Source: CALJIC01 sp039805565 (lineage in GTDB: Bacteria; Chloroflexota; Chloroflexia; Chloroflexales; Roseiflexaceae). Taken from it: a stretch of DNA of 14,861 nt. The stretch covers positions 1 to 14,861 of the forward strand of contig JBDLTZ010000348.1 of assembly GCA_039805565.1 (NCBI GenBank), read 5' to 3'. The position numbers were made by a program, and so were the translations under genes. The notes beneath the pieces were generated by a model. That model was not told the origin of the DNA and made no database searches. It saw nothing but the letters and a program-made list of their open reading frames with translations. Positions 1 through 6,925 of this stretch are shown piece by piece (positions within the stretch are counted from its first letter, which is position 1; each line of letters opens with the position of its first letter).

Positions 1-20
1 CTCTTATGCGGAGAATCGTG

Positions 21-120
21 ATGCCCCGCAACCCGAGTCTCGACATGGCCTTGCGCCACCTGAAGCTGCCGGCGTTCGGGCAGCACTATGCCCGACTGGC
101 CGACGAAGCTGCGGCGGCCA
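21..120 (+). pseudogene. IstB-like (IS21 helper ATPase) N-terminal remnant
   Basis: An ATG at 21, six bases after a GGAG-like ribosome site, opens about 33 codons containing LDMALRHLKLPAFGQHYARL and then ADEAA. This is the pattern of the N-terminal helical segment of IstB, the ATP-binding helper of IS21-type transposases. Around position 118-122 the similarity stops and a different protein in another frame begins. The Walker motifs of IstB are absent, so this is a dead end-fragment. Only the first ~30 residues support the call, so it rests on a short match. Upstream DNA is outside the window, so a remaining istA cannot be judged. Confidence 0.6.
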
Positions 121-121
121 A

Positions 122-310
122 GTGGTGCAGGATGCTGTCGCGTCGCCGGGCGCAGCCCACCAGGCCGGACTCGATCGGATGCGCGCACTCGGCGTGGAGC
201 TGCTCACCGTCAAGGGCCTGTTCTACGAGTGGACGCGCACGGTTGCGCGGGCCGACGCGTTTCTTGCAGCGCGCGCCGATCTCCCCGCCCCATCCGGCAG
301 CGTGCTCTGA
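122..310 (+). pseudogene. Isochorismatase-like cysteine hydrolase, C-terminal fragment
   Basis: The frame reads VVQDAVASPG, then LDRMRALGVELLTVKGLFYE, then WTRTVARADAF, ending PAPSGSVL with a stop at 308-310. The spacing of 'DAVAS...RMRALGVELLTVK..FYEW' matches the last third of isochorismatase-superfamily hydrolases (usually about 200 residues). The N-terminal part with the catalytic Asp-Lys-Cys set is missing and is replaced by the IstB remnant in a different frame. There is no sensible start codon other than a chance GTG at 122. The fragment cannot be active. It records a deletion or insertion joint at about 118-122. Confidence 0.65.
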
Positions 311-358
311 TGAGCGTGGGCGCCCAGTCCAGAGCGCAGAAGGTGTGTGTCGCAGCCG

Positions 359-772
359 TCACATCTGCTGCGCCGTGCGAGCATCAGGTGCCGCACGCCG
401 CCGCGTGGTGAGCACGCGGATATCGAGTGGCATGGCGAGAAGAGCACCCAGTCCGTACATGAGGAGGTCGGACGTGCTGAAGGTCATCCCGAGGACAATC
501 GCGGGCAGGCTGCCAGGGTCGAAGCCCAGCAGGTCGGCCAGGCGCAGATATTGGACCCCCTCGACGGCCACGCTGAGCGCCAGAACACCCGTGAGCACAC
601 GCCACGGAGCGATCCTGGTCACCGCGCGGAGGAGGAAGTACAGCATCGGGACCACGAGCACATCGCCGAGGCTGTCGCGCACGAACGCTCCAGGGATCGC
701 CCAACGGGCGATGGCGAGCTCCACGACGAGGAGGATCGCAGCGATGGTGAGCGGGCGGGGCTGAATGTGCAT
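359..772 (-). CDS. DUF2809 family small membrane protein
   Basis: A protein of 137 residues with about four hydrophobic segments (residues ~8-30, 36-52, 59-72, 88-114). It has the DUF2809 pattern: an early RDSLGDVLVVPMLYFLLR segment, a central 'VEGVQYLRLADLLG' and a late 'TFSTSDLLMYGLGALLAM'. Family members are uncharacterised inner-membrane proteins of about this length. The start at 772 (MHIQPRP) is the first Met before the first hydrophobic segment. The frame stays open upstream but there overlaps the recombinase gene and looks non-coding. The ribosome site is weak. It lies 41 bases downstream of the tyrosine recombinase on the same strand, so it could be the last gene of that transcript, although its function gives no reason for coupling. 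Confidence 0.75.
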   Translation of the reverse strand: MHIQPRPLTIAAILLVVELAIARWAIPGAFVRDSLGDVLVVPMLYFLLRAVTRIAPWRVLTGVLALSVAVEGVQYLRLADLLGFDPGSLPAIVLGMTFSTSDLLMYGLGALLAMPLDIRVLTTRRRAAPDARTAQQM

Positions 773-813
773 ATATGTCTCGTAGGCCCGTCCGGCGCAG
801 GAGCGGTGCACTG

Positions 814-1845
814 TCACCAAGGAGGAAGCGCTTCGATACCGGCTCGCTCGATCGCCTCTCGCACATCGTCCTCTGACGGCGTGAGGTAGCGGCCGGTCGT
901 CGTGATCCGGCTGTGGCCGAGGGTGCGTTGGACCTCGGCGAGATCGGCGCCGCGCTCCAGCATCCGGCGTGCGAGGCTGTGGCGCAGCGTGTGGGGCGTC
1001 GCTTTGCGGAGCTTGCGCGCGAGCTCGACGAGCTTGCCGGCCTGGTCGAGTGACGACGCGCGCTTCGCGTCCTGCTCCAGCCGCTCGGCGGCCTCGACCG
1101 CGCGCTGCTTGATCACCCGCTGGGCCAGGCGCTGGTTGATGCCCGGCTGCATCGGCCGCCCAGGCACCGAGGGGTCGAAGCCGGCGAGCAGCGGCTGCCG
1201 CTCGGCATCGCTCCCGAGGGCGGGCGTCCCGTCCGGGCAGCGCACGGCCGTGAGGTAGCGCTTGAGGAGCCGCAGCGCATCGGTGTGGAGCGGGACGCGG
1301 CGCGGACGGCCGCCCTTGCCGCTCCGGACCGTCACCGTGCCGCCGGCGAGGTCGAGGTCGCGCAGCTGCACGTCGCACGCCTCCTGCACTCGGAGCCCCG
1401 CATAGGCCAGCAGCGCCAGGATCGCCTCGTCGCGCAGCCGCAGCCGCTCATCAGGCTCGGCACGCACGGCCCGCATCAGCGCGTCGAGCGCCTCGGCCGG
1501 GATCGCGCGTGGCGACGGCGGGTCGAGCGGGAGGTCCTTCAGCTCGCCCATCGGACTCTCGGTGACGATGCGCTCGGCGACGAGCCAGGCGCCGAAGCCG
1601 CGCAGCGCCGCGATCGCGCGGTTGATCGTCGCCGGCGCCTTGCCGTCCTCGACCTGCCTGGCGCGCTGCCAGCGCTTGAGGTCGACCTCACGCAGCAGCG
1701 CCGGGTAGAACGGGCGGTTCCGCGTCTGCTCCCACCACGTGGCGAACTGCGTGAGGTCGCGGCGCGCGGCACGAATCGTCGCCGGCGTGCGGCGCTCCGC
1801 AAGCGTGGCGAGGTAGTGGTCGATGGCAGAGGGGGCGTCGCTCAT
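814..1845 (-). CDS. Tyrosine recombinase/integrase (XerC/XerD-like)
   Basis: A 343-residue site-specific recombinase that cuts and rejoins DNA through a 3'-phosphotyrosine. Residues ~1-95 are the SAM-like core-binding domain; ~115-335 form the catalytic domain. All catalytic positions are visible: R152 (AGLRVQE), K177 in the beta-hairpin (RSGKGGRPRRVPL), H285 and R288 (HTLRH), H311 (LGH) and the nucleophile Y320 (TTTGRYL). Between the hairpin and the HxxR box there is an extra ~75 residues (about 200-280), partly charged helix, which XerC/D lack. The start codon overlaps the stop of the upstream dinD-like gene as ATGA, so translation is probably coupled; its own ribosome site (GAGGA) abuts the ATG. 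Likely the integrase of a local element, not the chromosomal Xer enzyme, because of its neighbours and the insertion. Confidence 0.92.
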   Translation of the reverse strand: MSDAPSAIDHYLATLAERRTPATIRAARRDLTQFATWWEQTRNRPFYPALLREVDLKRWQRARQVEDGKAPATINRAIAALRGFGAWLVAERIVTESPMGELKDLPLDPPSPRAIPAEALDALMRAVRAEPDERLRLRDEAILALLAYAGLRVQEACDVQLRDLDLAGGTVTVRSGKGGRPRRVPLHTDALRLLKRYLTAVRCPDGTPALGSDAERQPLLAGFDPSVPGRPMQPGINQRLAQRVIKQRAVEAAERLEQDAKRASSLDQAGKLVELARKLRKATPHTLRHSLARRMLERGADLAEVQRTLGHSRITTTGRYLTPSEDDVREAIERAGIEALPPW

Positions 1846-2780
1846 TCCTCAGTGCCTGGTGTTGGCTCGGACGACTGATCATCGCCAAAAAGCGGCAGCT
1901 GTGGCGTCTGCGCCTCCGTGCGCTTCTGCAGGCGCCTGCGCTCCTCGGCCTCCAGTTCCTTGATGCTCTTCTCGGGCGTCGGCAGCTGCTCGGGCATCGT
2001 GCCGCCAAGCTCCTGGATTGTGCGCCGCACCACCTGGCCGACCTCGAAATGGGTGGCGTTTGCCGCGTCCTTGGTCGATATCTGCTCGCGCCGGAGCTTC
2101 TCCTCGGTCTGCGTCGCACGGAATAGGTTGGCGGCGAGCTCGGTCGCGCCCATGTGGTCGAGGATCTGCTGGCCGCGCTTCAGGTTCTTGCGCTGGTGGA
2201 TGTCCTGCGCGCGCAACCCACCATACAGGCCCATGTAGCCGTGGTCGTGGAAGATGGCGAAGTCCTGGGTGGTGACGACGCCGGCCTGGTTCGCAGCCTC
2301 AGAGAGCTGGCGGTTGTGATCGGCGAGCTGGCCGCGGAGGTAGAGCCGGCGCTGGTCCTCGTTCAGCCCGGCGAGCACCTCGGCGTCGCTGACTTCCTGG
2401 CGGCGGGTCTGGACGGCGAAGTAGGTCTGCCCGAGCGCGACGATCTCCTTTTCGGGGTCCGCGTTTTGTATCACGAGGTAGCAGGCATAGCGAGAGAGCT
2501 GGTAGTCTTTGACCTTGCGGCGTGCGCCCTTGCCAGTTGGCATCATTTTGCTGACTTCACCGAAATGATCGGCCGGGTCCTGACCGCTGTTTCGGCAGGC
2601 GCGGATCGCGCGCTCGATGGCCTGGTCGAAGTTGCGCCAGTCCTGGTAGCCGAGGACCGACGCGAGATCGCGTGCCGACCAGTACTCGCTGCCATCCTCG
2701 GCAGTCTGGCGGATGCGCTCGAAGGGCGAGATGTGCGAGGGAGCGGGCTGCGCGGTATCGTCAACTGGCGAGTCAGACAT
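1842..2780 (-). CDS. dinD: DinD-like damage-inducible protein (BRO-N family)
   Basis: A 312-residue protein similar to DinD over most of its length. The N-terminal half carries the family's 'YWSARDLASVLGYQDWRNFD' block, then DPADHFGEVSKM, a basic GKGARRKVKDY and the long 'LSRYACYLVIQNADPEKEIV' block, followed by the 'GQTYFAVQTRRQE' helix. The C-terminal ~50 residues are a charged coiled-coil-like tail (E. coli DinD is about 274 residues). E. coli DinD is an SOS-induced protein reported to inhibit RecA activities; whether this one does is unknown. I chose ATG 2780 over the longer frame to 2843 because GAGGAG lies six bases upstream; the longer start would cover the 12-bp inverted repeat at 2831-2857. 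It heads a leftward pair with the tyrosine recombinase. No LexA box that I recognise lies upstream. Confidence 0.85.
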   Translation of the reverse strand: MSDSPVDDTAQPAPSHISPFERIRQTAEDGSEYWSARDLASVLGYQDWRNFDQAIERAIRACRNSGQDPADHFGEVSKMMPTGKGARRKVKDYQLSRYACYLVIQNADPEKEIVALGQTYFAVQTRRQEVSDAEVLAGLNEDQRRLYLRGQLADHNRQLSEAANQAGVVTTQDFAIFHDHGYMGLYGGLRAQDIHQRKNLKRGQQILDHMGATELAANLFRATQTEEKLRREQISTKDAANATHFEVGQVVRRTIQELGGTMPEQLPTPEKSIKELEAEERRRLQKRTEAQTPQLPLFGDDQSSEPTPGTEE

Positions 2781-2830
2781 CAGGGACTCCTCTGGGCACG
2801 AGCTGGTGCGGTTCACGCTGTTCTGGCGAG

Positions 2831-2857
2831 CAACCATCCACAAACTGTGGATGGTTG
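2831..2857. promoter_or_regulatory. 12-bp perfect inverted repeat upstream of dinD-like gene (candidate operator)
   Basis: CAACCATCCACA (2831-2842), a three-base spacer AAC, then the exact reverse complement TGTGGATGGTTG (2846-2857). It lies 51-77 bases upstream of the dinD-like ATG, where a promoter and operator are expected. A weak leftward -35-like TTGATC lies about 16 bases before it. It does not match the LexA boxes I know (CTGT-N8-ACAG or GAAC-N4-GTTC). A hairpin in the leader RNA is the other reading. Seen directly; the role is inferred. Confidence 0.5.
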
Positions 2858-2963
2858 ACCCTATTCCGGATCAAGATTGGGATACGCACGACACCTGGAA
2901 CTGCACCACGTTTCGCTGCTCAGCTGGCTCCCATAGGGTGCGATAGCGCATCCAGAAGCGCTC

Positions 2964-2995
2964 GGATCATATCGGTGAGCTCACCGATATGATCC
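2964..2995. repeat. Perfect 32-bp palindrome
   Basis: GGATCATATCGGTGAG (2964-2979) is followed with no spacer by its exact reverse complement (2980-2995). The centre is GAGCTC. Imperfect outer arms (GCTCCCAT 2927-2934 and ATAGGAGC 3002-3009, 7 of 8 paired) surround it. It sits in the non-coding gap between the leftward dinD/recombinase pair and the rightward nitroreductase. A spacerless palindrome of this length is not a standard terminator; a double dimer-binding operator, a recombination or resolution site, or a cruciform are possible. Confidence 0.95.
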
Positions 2996-3087
2996 CTGTG
3001 CATAGGAGCGGAACGGACGCAGGTGAGCGAGCGAGTTAGAAGCGGCGAAACACATGTGCGGGTGCGTATGCTGAGTATACGCTTGAT

Positions 3088-3197
3088 TCTCCGACACGTC
3101 AAGACACACACTCGGATCTGGTCGCTCGACACCTTCTCCGATGCGTGGCGCGGGAGATTGGTGCTGGCGTGTCGGAGACGGGTATCTCCCCGACACG
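3088..3197. repeat. Three alternating copies of TCTCCGACACG motif
   Basis: TCTCCGACACG at 3088-3098 is repeated exactly but inverted at 3168-3178 (CGTGTCGGAGA) and again in direct orientation with two extra C at 3185-3197 (TCTCCCCGACACG). The last two can fold into a hairpin with a short loop. Spacing between the first two is 80 bases. Function unknown; repeated protein-binding sites or RNA stems are both compatible. Confidence 0.75.
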
Positions 3198-3200
3198 TTA

Positions 3201-3226
3201 GCCGCCGTCAGGCATCGGACGGCGGC
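3201..3226. repeat. 9-bp inverted repeat (stem-loop)
   Basis: GCCGCCGTC (3201-3209), an 8-base loop, then GACGGCGGC (3218-3226). The stem is strong enough for an intrinsic terminator but no T-run follows on either strand, and no gene ends nearby, so a terminator role is doubtful. Confidence 0.6.
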
Positions 3227-3390
3227 GCACTGCCGAGCCCCCAGCCTACGCAGGCGCAGCAGGCTCAAGCCACCCCTCGAGCATCCCAGAACCCACGCGA
3301 GCAGGAACGTGCCTGCCCGGCTGCCGGCCGAGCGCCTTTGAGGCGGTTCGTCGCTGGCTTCCGACAGCTGGCCCACCCTGTCGCACCTGT

Positions 3391-3420
3391 GTGGCACAAC
3401 AGCAGCTGGTGTGGTAGGCT
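3391..3420 (+). promoter_or_regulatory. Possible promoter of the nitroreductase gene
   Basis: GTGGCA (3391-3396, four of six matches to TTGACA), an 18-base spacer and TGGTAGGCT, an extended -10 with TAGGCT at 3415-3420. The match is partial and GC-rich genomes give many such chance matches. It is placed sensibly, 33 bases before the start codon. Confidence 0.3.
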
Positions 3421-3453
3421 TGGGCCACGCACGCAACCCTCAAGGAGCTGCCC

Positions 3454-4194
3454 ATGAGCGACGACGAACTGCCGGCCTCAGCTGCCTACGCGCCGATCCC
3501 TTATGTCCATCACTGGCTCGCGGACGCCGAGCAGCTTGCCGGATCGCGCCAGTTCCTGACGACGATGGCCCGCCGGCGCACCATCCGTGACTTCGCCTCC
3601 ACCCCGGTGCCGTTCGAGCTGATCGAGAACGCCGTGCGAGCGGCGGCACTCGCCCCAAGCGGGGCGAACCAGCAGCCCTGGACCTTTGTCGTCGTCAGCG
3701 ACCCGGCCGTCAAGCGTGAGATGCGCCACGCGGCCGAGGCTGAGGAGCGCGAGAGCTACGCTCGCCGCATGTCCCAGGAGTGGCGCGACGCCCTGGCGCC
3801 GCTCGGGACCGACTGGCAGAAGCCGCACATCGAGCTGGCCCCGTACGTGGTCGTCGTCTTCGAGCAGCCCTACGGCGTCGTCAGCGACGCGGACGGGGGC
3901 GAGCAGCGCGTGAAGCACTACTACGTCAAGGAGTCCGTCGGCATCGCCGTCGGGATCCTGCTCGCTAGCCTGACGCACGCCGGTCTCGCGACGCTCACAC
4001 ACACACCAAGCCCGATGGGCTTCCTCACCACGCTACTCGGCCGGCCGCCGCACGAGCGGCCCTTCGTGCTCATCCCAGTCGGCTACCCCGCCGCTGGGGC
4101 CACGGTACCGGCGATCACCAAGAAGCCGCTGGAGCAGGTGCTCGTGCACCGCGCGTCCGCACTGGGGACACGAGAAGAGCATCCGGCCGAGTGA
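3454..4194 (+). CDS. Nitroreductase-family flavoprotein, iodotyrosine deiodinase (halotyrosine dehalogenase)-like
   Basis: A 246-residue FMN enzyme of the nitroreductase fold. FMN-contact regions are present: ARRRTIRDF (~39-47), LAPSGANQQPW (66-76) and the late HAGLATLTHTPSP block (175-187). The stretch E98-x3-Y102 followed by K123 keeps the exact spacing of the Glu/Tyr/Lys set that clamps the amino-acid zwitterion in iodotyrosine deiodinase (E157/Y161/K182 in the human enzyme), and the flanking EW..L..LGTDW.K.....AP and PVGYP..GATVP blocks also agree. So reductive dehalogenation of halotyrosines, or a related substrate, is a better call than generic nitroreductase. The bacterial physiological substrate is not established. 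AAGGAG lies six bases before the ATG. Predicted cytoplasmic. It is followed by a gene with its own ribosome site after a 77-base gap. Confidence 0.87.
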   Translation: MSDDELPASAAYAPIPYVHHWLADAEQLAGSRQFLTTMARRRTIRDFASTPVPFELIENAVRAAALAPSGANQQPWTFVVVSDPAVKREMRHAAEAEERESYARRMSQEWRDALAPLGTDWQKPHIELAPYVVVVFEQPYGVVSDADGGEQRVKHYYVKESVGIAVGILLASLTHAGLATLTHTPSPMGFLTTLLGRPPHERPFVLIPVGYPAAGATVPAITKKPLEQVLVHRASALGTREEHPAE

Positions 4195-4271
4195 GCGTGG
4201 AGGGCGCGGTGGTACGATTGCCGCGGCGAGGCGCCGCGTGGGCGGGCTCGGCGGAGACAGGAGGGAAAACG

Positions 4272-6092
4272 ATGCGCTATCGGTCCGTGGTGCGTGCGCG
4301 CTCCGGCCCCCTGGCCGTGGTCGCGCTCGTCGGCGCGCACACCTGCGTGCTCGGCTTCGACCTCCCGGACGACCCGGCCGTGCGCGCGGGCGTCCTCGGC
4401 TTCGCCGTCGCGCGCACGGCGTGTGATACCGACGCGAGCGAGTGGCTCAAGAACCCCTGCAAGTTCCGGCTCTTCCCCTACGCCGGCTACCGCGTCGCGG
4501 GCACCGACAGCAACGTCGCTCCCATCCAGCAGTTCCACTGGATCGACGAGCGCCTCGCGCCGGGCCAGCCCTACCGCTACACCGTCTGGTTGGTCCGCGG
4601 CACGCCGTCTGCGCCGTCGCTCCACGACCCGGTGACGCTCGAGCTCGTGGCCGCGAGCACAGAGCACGGAGCGCGCGGCGTGTACGTTAACCACGGCGTC
4701 ACCGCCACGCCCGGCTACCGCGCGGCGTTCGACAACGGCCGCCCGAGCGACCAGCCGCCCGCGCTCGTCGCCGCGGCCGAGGCCTACCTCTCGCGCGGCC
4801 TGCACGAGGCGCTGCTGGCCTTCATCGACGACACGCGCGCGGGCGACGCGCTCGACGTGGCGATCTACGAGTTCCAGCACGAGTCCGTCGTCCAGGCGCT
4901 CGCCGCCGCCATCGCGCGCGGCGTGGCGGTCCGCCTGCTCACCCACGCGGCGCCCGGCGACCGGACCAGTGCCGAGAACGCCCACTTCATCGCGGCGCTC
5001 GCGGCCCTCGCGGCGGACTACCCCGGGCGCCTGCAGGCGCGCGAGCGCCGGCACCCCGCGCGGCTCAGCCACAACAAGCTGCTCGTCCGCACCCGCGGCG
5101 GCGCGCCCGACACGGTCTGGACCGGCTCGACCAACTTCACGGAGTCGGGATTCTTCCTCCAGACCAACGTCGGCTTGGTCATCCACGACGCGTCCGTCGC
5201 CGGGGCCTATGCGGCCTACGTCGCGCTGCTGTGGGAGGATGAGCCGGACGTGCGGTCGCTGCGGGCCGCGGTCGCCGCGCTCGACGCGGTACCGAGGAGC
5301 CGCGCCGCGTCGCGGCTGTTCTTCTCGCCCGTGGGGGGGGACGCACTGCTGCAGGTGGCCGGCGACCTCATCCGGGGCGCGCGGGACGTGGTGCTGCTGA
5401 GCAGCCCGTTCGGCATCGAGATGGGCGGGCCGCTCGCCGGGGCGCTCGCCGACCTGCGAGCGCGCGAGCGGCCCGCGCTCGTCTATGGGCTGCTCAACGC
5501 GACGGCGCGCGGGAAGCTCGAGGCGCTCGACGGGGATGCGGCGCGCACACGCGAGTTCGTGGTGCCAGCCTGGATCGAGCGCCTGAACGACGCGGTCTAC
5601 GACGCGCGGCCGGGCTCGCACCTCAAGATCCACATCAAGGCGCTCGTGACCGACCCGTGGGGGCCGCGGCCGCGGGTGCTGCTGGGGTCAGCGAACTTCA
5701 GCGACGAGTCGGTCAACGACAACGACGAGAACGCGCTGCTGATCGAGGGCGATCGCTGGCTGGCGGCGGTGCTGGCAACCGAGTTCCTGCGGGTGCTGGA
5801 CCACTACCGCTTCCGCAATCGCATCCAGGCGATTGCGGAGAGGTACGACGGTCAGACGCCGGCGCCAGCGCCGACGCTCGGCGGCGCAGACGACGATTGG
5901 CTCATCGCGCCAGAAGACGTGCCGGCCGAGGCGCCGAGCGGGGACGCGCCGCCGCTGCTCGGCGCGGTGGCGGCGAACGTTTGGCTGATGGAGGACGACA
6001 CCTGGCAGCGGCCGTACGTCGACCGCGCGGACCCCCGCTGCCAGGCGCGCGCCGTGTTCGCCCCCGGCGTGCGGGCGCGTCGCCGCGGCTGA
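4272..6092 (+). CDS. Phospholipase D-like phosphodiesterase (two HKD motifs)
   Basis: A 606-residue protein of the PLD superfamily. The first ~130 residues look like a beta-rich FN3-like module (TCVLGFDLPDD, then 'PIQQFHWID' and 'PGQPYRYTVWLVRG'), followed by GVYVNHGVTATPGY, a block I associate with uncharacterised bacterial members of this group. HKD motif 1 is H267-N-K269 with GSTNF at 285-289; motif 2 is H454-I-K456 ... D461 with GSANF at 472-476. In motif 1 the usual Asp position is Thr274, but the catalytic His and Lys are kept. A proline- and acid-rich tail (~527-606) follows. I chose ATG 4272 because AGGAGGG lies six bases upstream; a GTG at 4191 would add 27 residues overlapping the nitroreductase end. 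No signal peptide is clear. Substrate unknown: phospholipid, nucleic acid and other phosphodiesters are all possible in this superfamily. Confidence 0.88.
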   Translation: MRYRSVVRARSGPLAVVALVGAHTCVLGFDLPDDPAVRAGVLGFAVARTACDTDASEWLKNPCKFRLFPYAGYRVAGTDSNVAPIQQFHWIDERLAPGQPYRYTVWLVRGTPSAPSLHDPVTLELVAASTEHGARGVYVNHGVTATPGYRAAFDNGRPSDQPPALVAAAEAYLSRGLHEALLAFIDDTRAGDALDVAIYEFQHESVVQALAAAIARGVAVRLLTHAAPGDRTSAENAHFIAALAALAADYPGRLQARERRHPARLSHNKLLVRTRGGAPDTVWTGSTNFTESGFFLQTNVGLVIHDASVAGAYAAYVALLWEDEPDVRSLRAAVAALDAVPRSRAASRLFFSPVGGDALLQVAGDLIRGARDVVLLSSPFGIEMGGPLAGALADLRARERPALVYGLLNATARGKLEALDGDAARTREFVVPAWIERLNDAVYDARPGSHLKIHIKALVTDPWGPRPRVLLGSANFSDESVNDNDENALLIEGDRWLAAVLATEFLRVLDHYRFRNRIQAIAERYDGQTPAPAPTLGGADDDWLIAPEDVPAEAPSGDAPPLLGAVAANVWLMEDDTWQRPYVDRADPRCQARAVFAPGVRARRRG

Positions 6093-6331
6093 GACCACAG
6101 ACTGGCTCTCCATCGGTCCTGCCTGCGGTCCCCGTCGACGGTGACAGGAGGGGGTCAGGTGCACGCAGCGTGGCGTGCTGCGTCGGGGAGCACGATCCTC
6201 CAATTCACGTGACCCAATCACGTTCTCCACCTTGCAAAGGACGGCTCCGCTCGGTCCCCGACTTGGTGTGAAGCGCCCATCACAGCAGGAGTGGGGCATC
6301 CTTTCGGCGCAGCTGATGAGGAGGCAGGCAA
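6093..6331. other. Intergenic gap without recognisable content
   Basis: I see no gene, terminator with T-run or promoter between the PLD-like and MmcQ genes, only the strong ribosome site at 6318-6324. Confidence 0.4.
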
Positions 6332-6721
6332 ATGGCTGACCTCAGCGATGTTCAACGGATCGTGTTGTCGCTCCCAGATACAACCGAAGACGAGGAACGC
6401 ATCGCATTCTCCGTCAACAACAAGGGCAAGCACAAAGGCATCGCCTGCGTTTGGACGGAGCGCGTCCATCCGAAACAAGCGCGCGTGCCCAACCTGGACG
6501 TCCTGGCCATCCGGGTGCACGACCTCGCGGAGAAGGAAGCGCTGCTCGCGGCGCACCCGCGCACGCTCTTCACTGAGCCGCACTACAACGGCTTCCCGGC
6601 GGTCCTCCTTCGGCTCTCTGCAGCTGAGGTCAGCGAGCTGGAGGAGCGCATCCGGAACGCCTGGCGTTGTCAGGCACCCCCAGCACTGGTGAACAGCCTT
6701 GACCAGCAACGCGGAACGTAA
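6332..6721 (+). CDS. MmcQ/YjbR family protein
   Basis: A 129-residue protein beginning MADLSDVQRIVLSLPDTTED, then 'ERIAFSVNNKGKHKGIACVW' and 'HYNGFPAVLLRLSAAEVSEL'. This is the MmcQ/YjbR pattern (CyaY-like fold, ~115-130 residues): an initial helix ending LSLP, a beta sheet, and a C-terminal helix after the late 'F..VLLRL' strand ending in an 'RNAWR' segment. Some members are annotated as DNA-binding, but the biochemical role is not established. A strong GAGGAGG lies seven bases before the ATG. It stands alone, 239 bases after the PLD-like gene. Confidence 0.82.
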   Translation: MADLSDVQRIVLSLPDTTEDEERIAFSVNNKGKHKGIACVWTERVHPKQARVPNLDVLAIRVHDLAEKEALLAAHPRTLFTEPHYNGFPAVLLRLSAAEVSELEERIRNAWRCQAPPALVNSLDQQRGT

Positions 6722-6925
6722 CGCTGCGCACTGTCAGACAGGCGTCCTCCTGTTCAACCGGCGTCAGCTGGCGTGAGAAACTTGGCGAGCGGTCAGTCTC
6801 GGAGAAACCGCTCCGGCGGCGATAGCACCCAACGTCACAGCAGCTAACCCGGTGGAGCACCTCACCAGGCGCTCGCGGCGGTTGATTGCTATGTTGGTAT
6901 CACCTCGCAGAAGGAGATTTTCCAT

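Larger units (their letters stand above)
2781..3453. other. Non-coding region rich in inverted repeats
   Basis: No convincing gene occurs in these 673 bases; the short open frames show no recognisable protein pattern and lack ribosome sites. The stretch holds the 12-bp inverted repeat at 2831, the 32-bp palindrome at 2964, GCGTAT/ATACGC with a 7-base spacer (3064-3082), three copies of a TCTCCGACACG-type motif in alternating orientation (3088-3098, 3168-3178, 3185-3197) and a 9-bp stem GCCGCCGTC/GACGGCGGC (3201-3226). The outer ends must carry the divergent promoters of the dinD-like gene and the nitroreductase. A structured RNA or an element attachment or origin region is possible but not shown. 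Confidence 0.7.

Noticed and set aside
359..889. Rightward 180-codon frame overlapping DUF2809
   Set aside because: Antisense shadow with no motif; the leftward frame gives a coherent membrane protein.
773..1378. Long leftward extension of the DUF2809 frame
   Set aside because: It overlaps the tyrosine recombinase gene in another frame and translates to Arg/Ala/Pro-rich nonsense; protein homology begins at 772.
4083..5633. Long leftward open frame of 516 codons opposite the PLD-like gene
   Set aside because: Arg/Glu/Val-rich low-complexity translation typical of the antisense of GC-rich genes; the rightward frame has domain motifs and a strong ribosome site.
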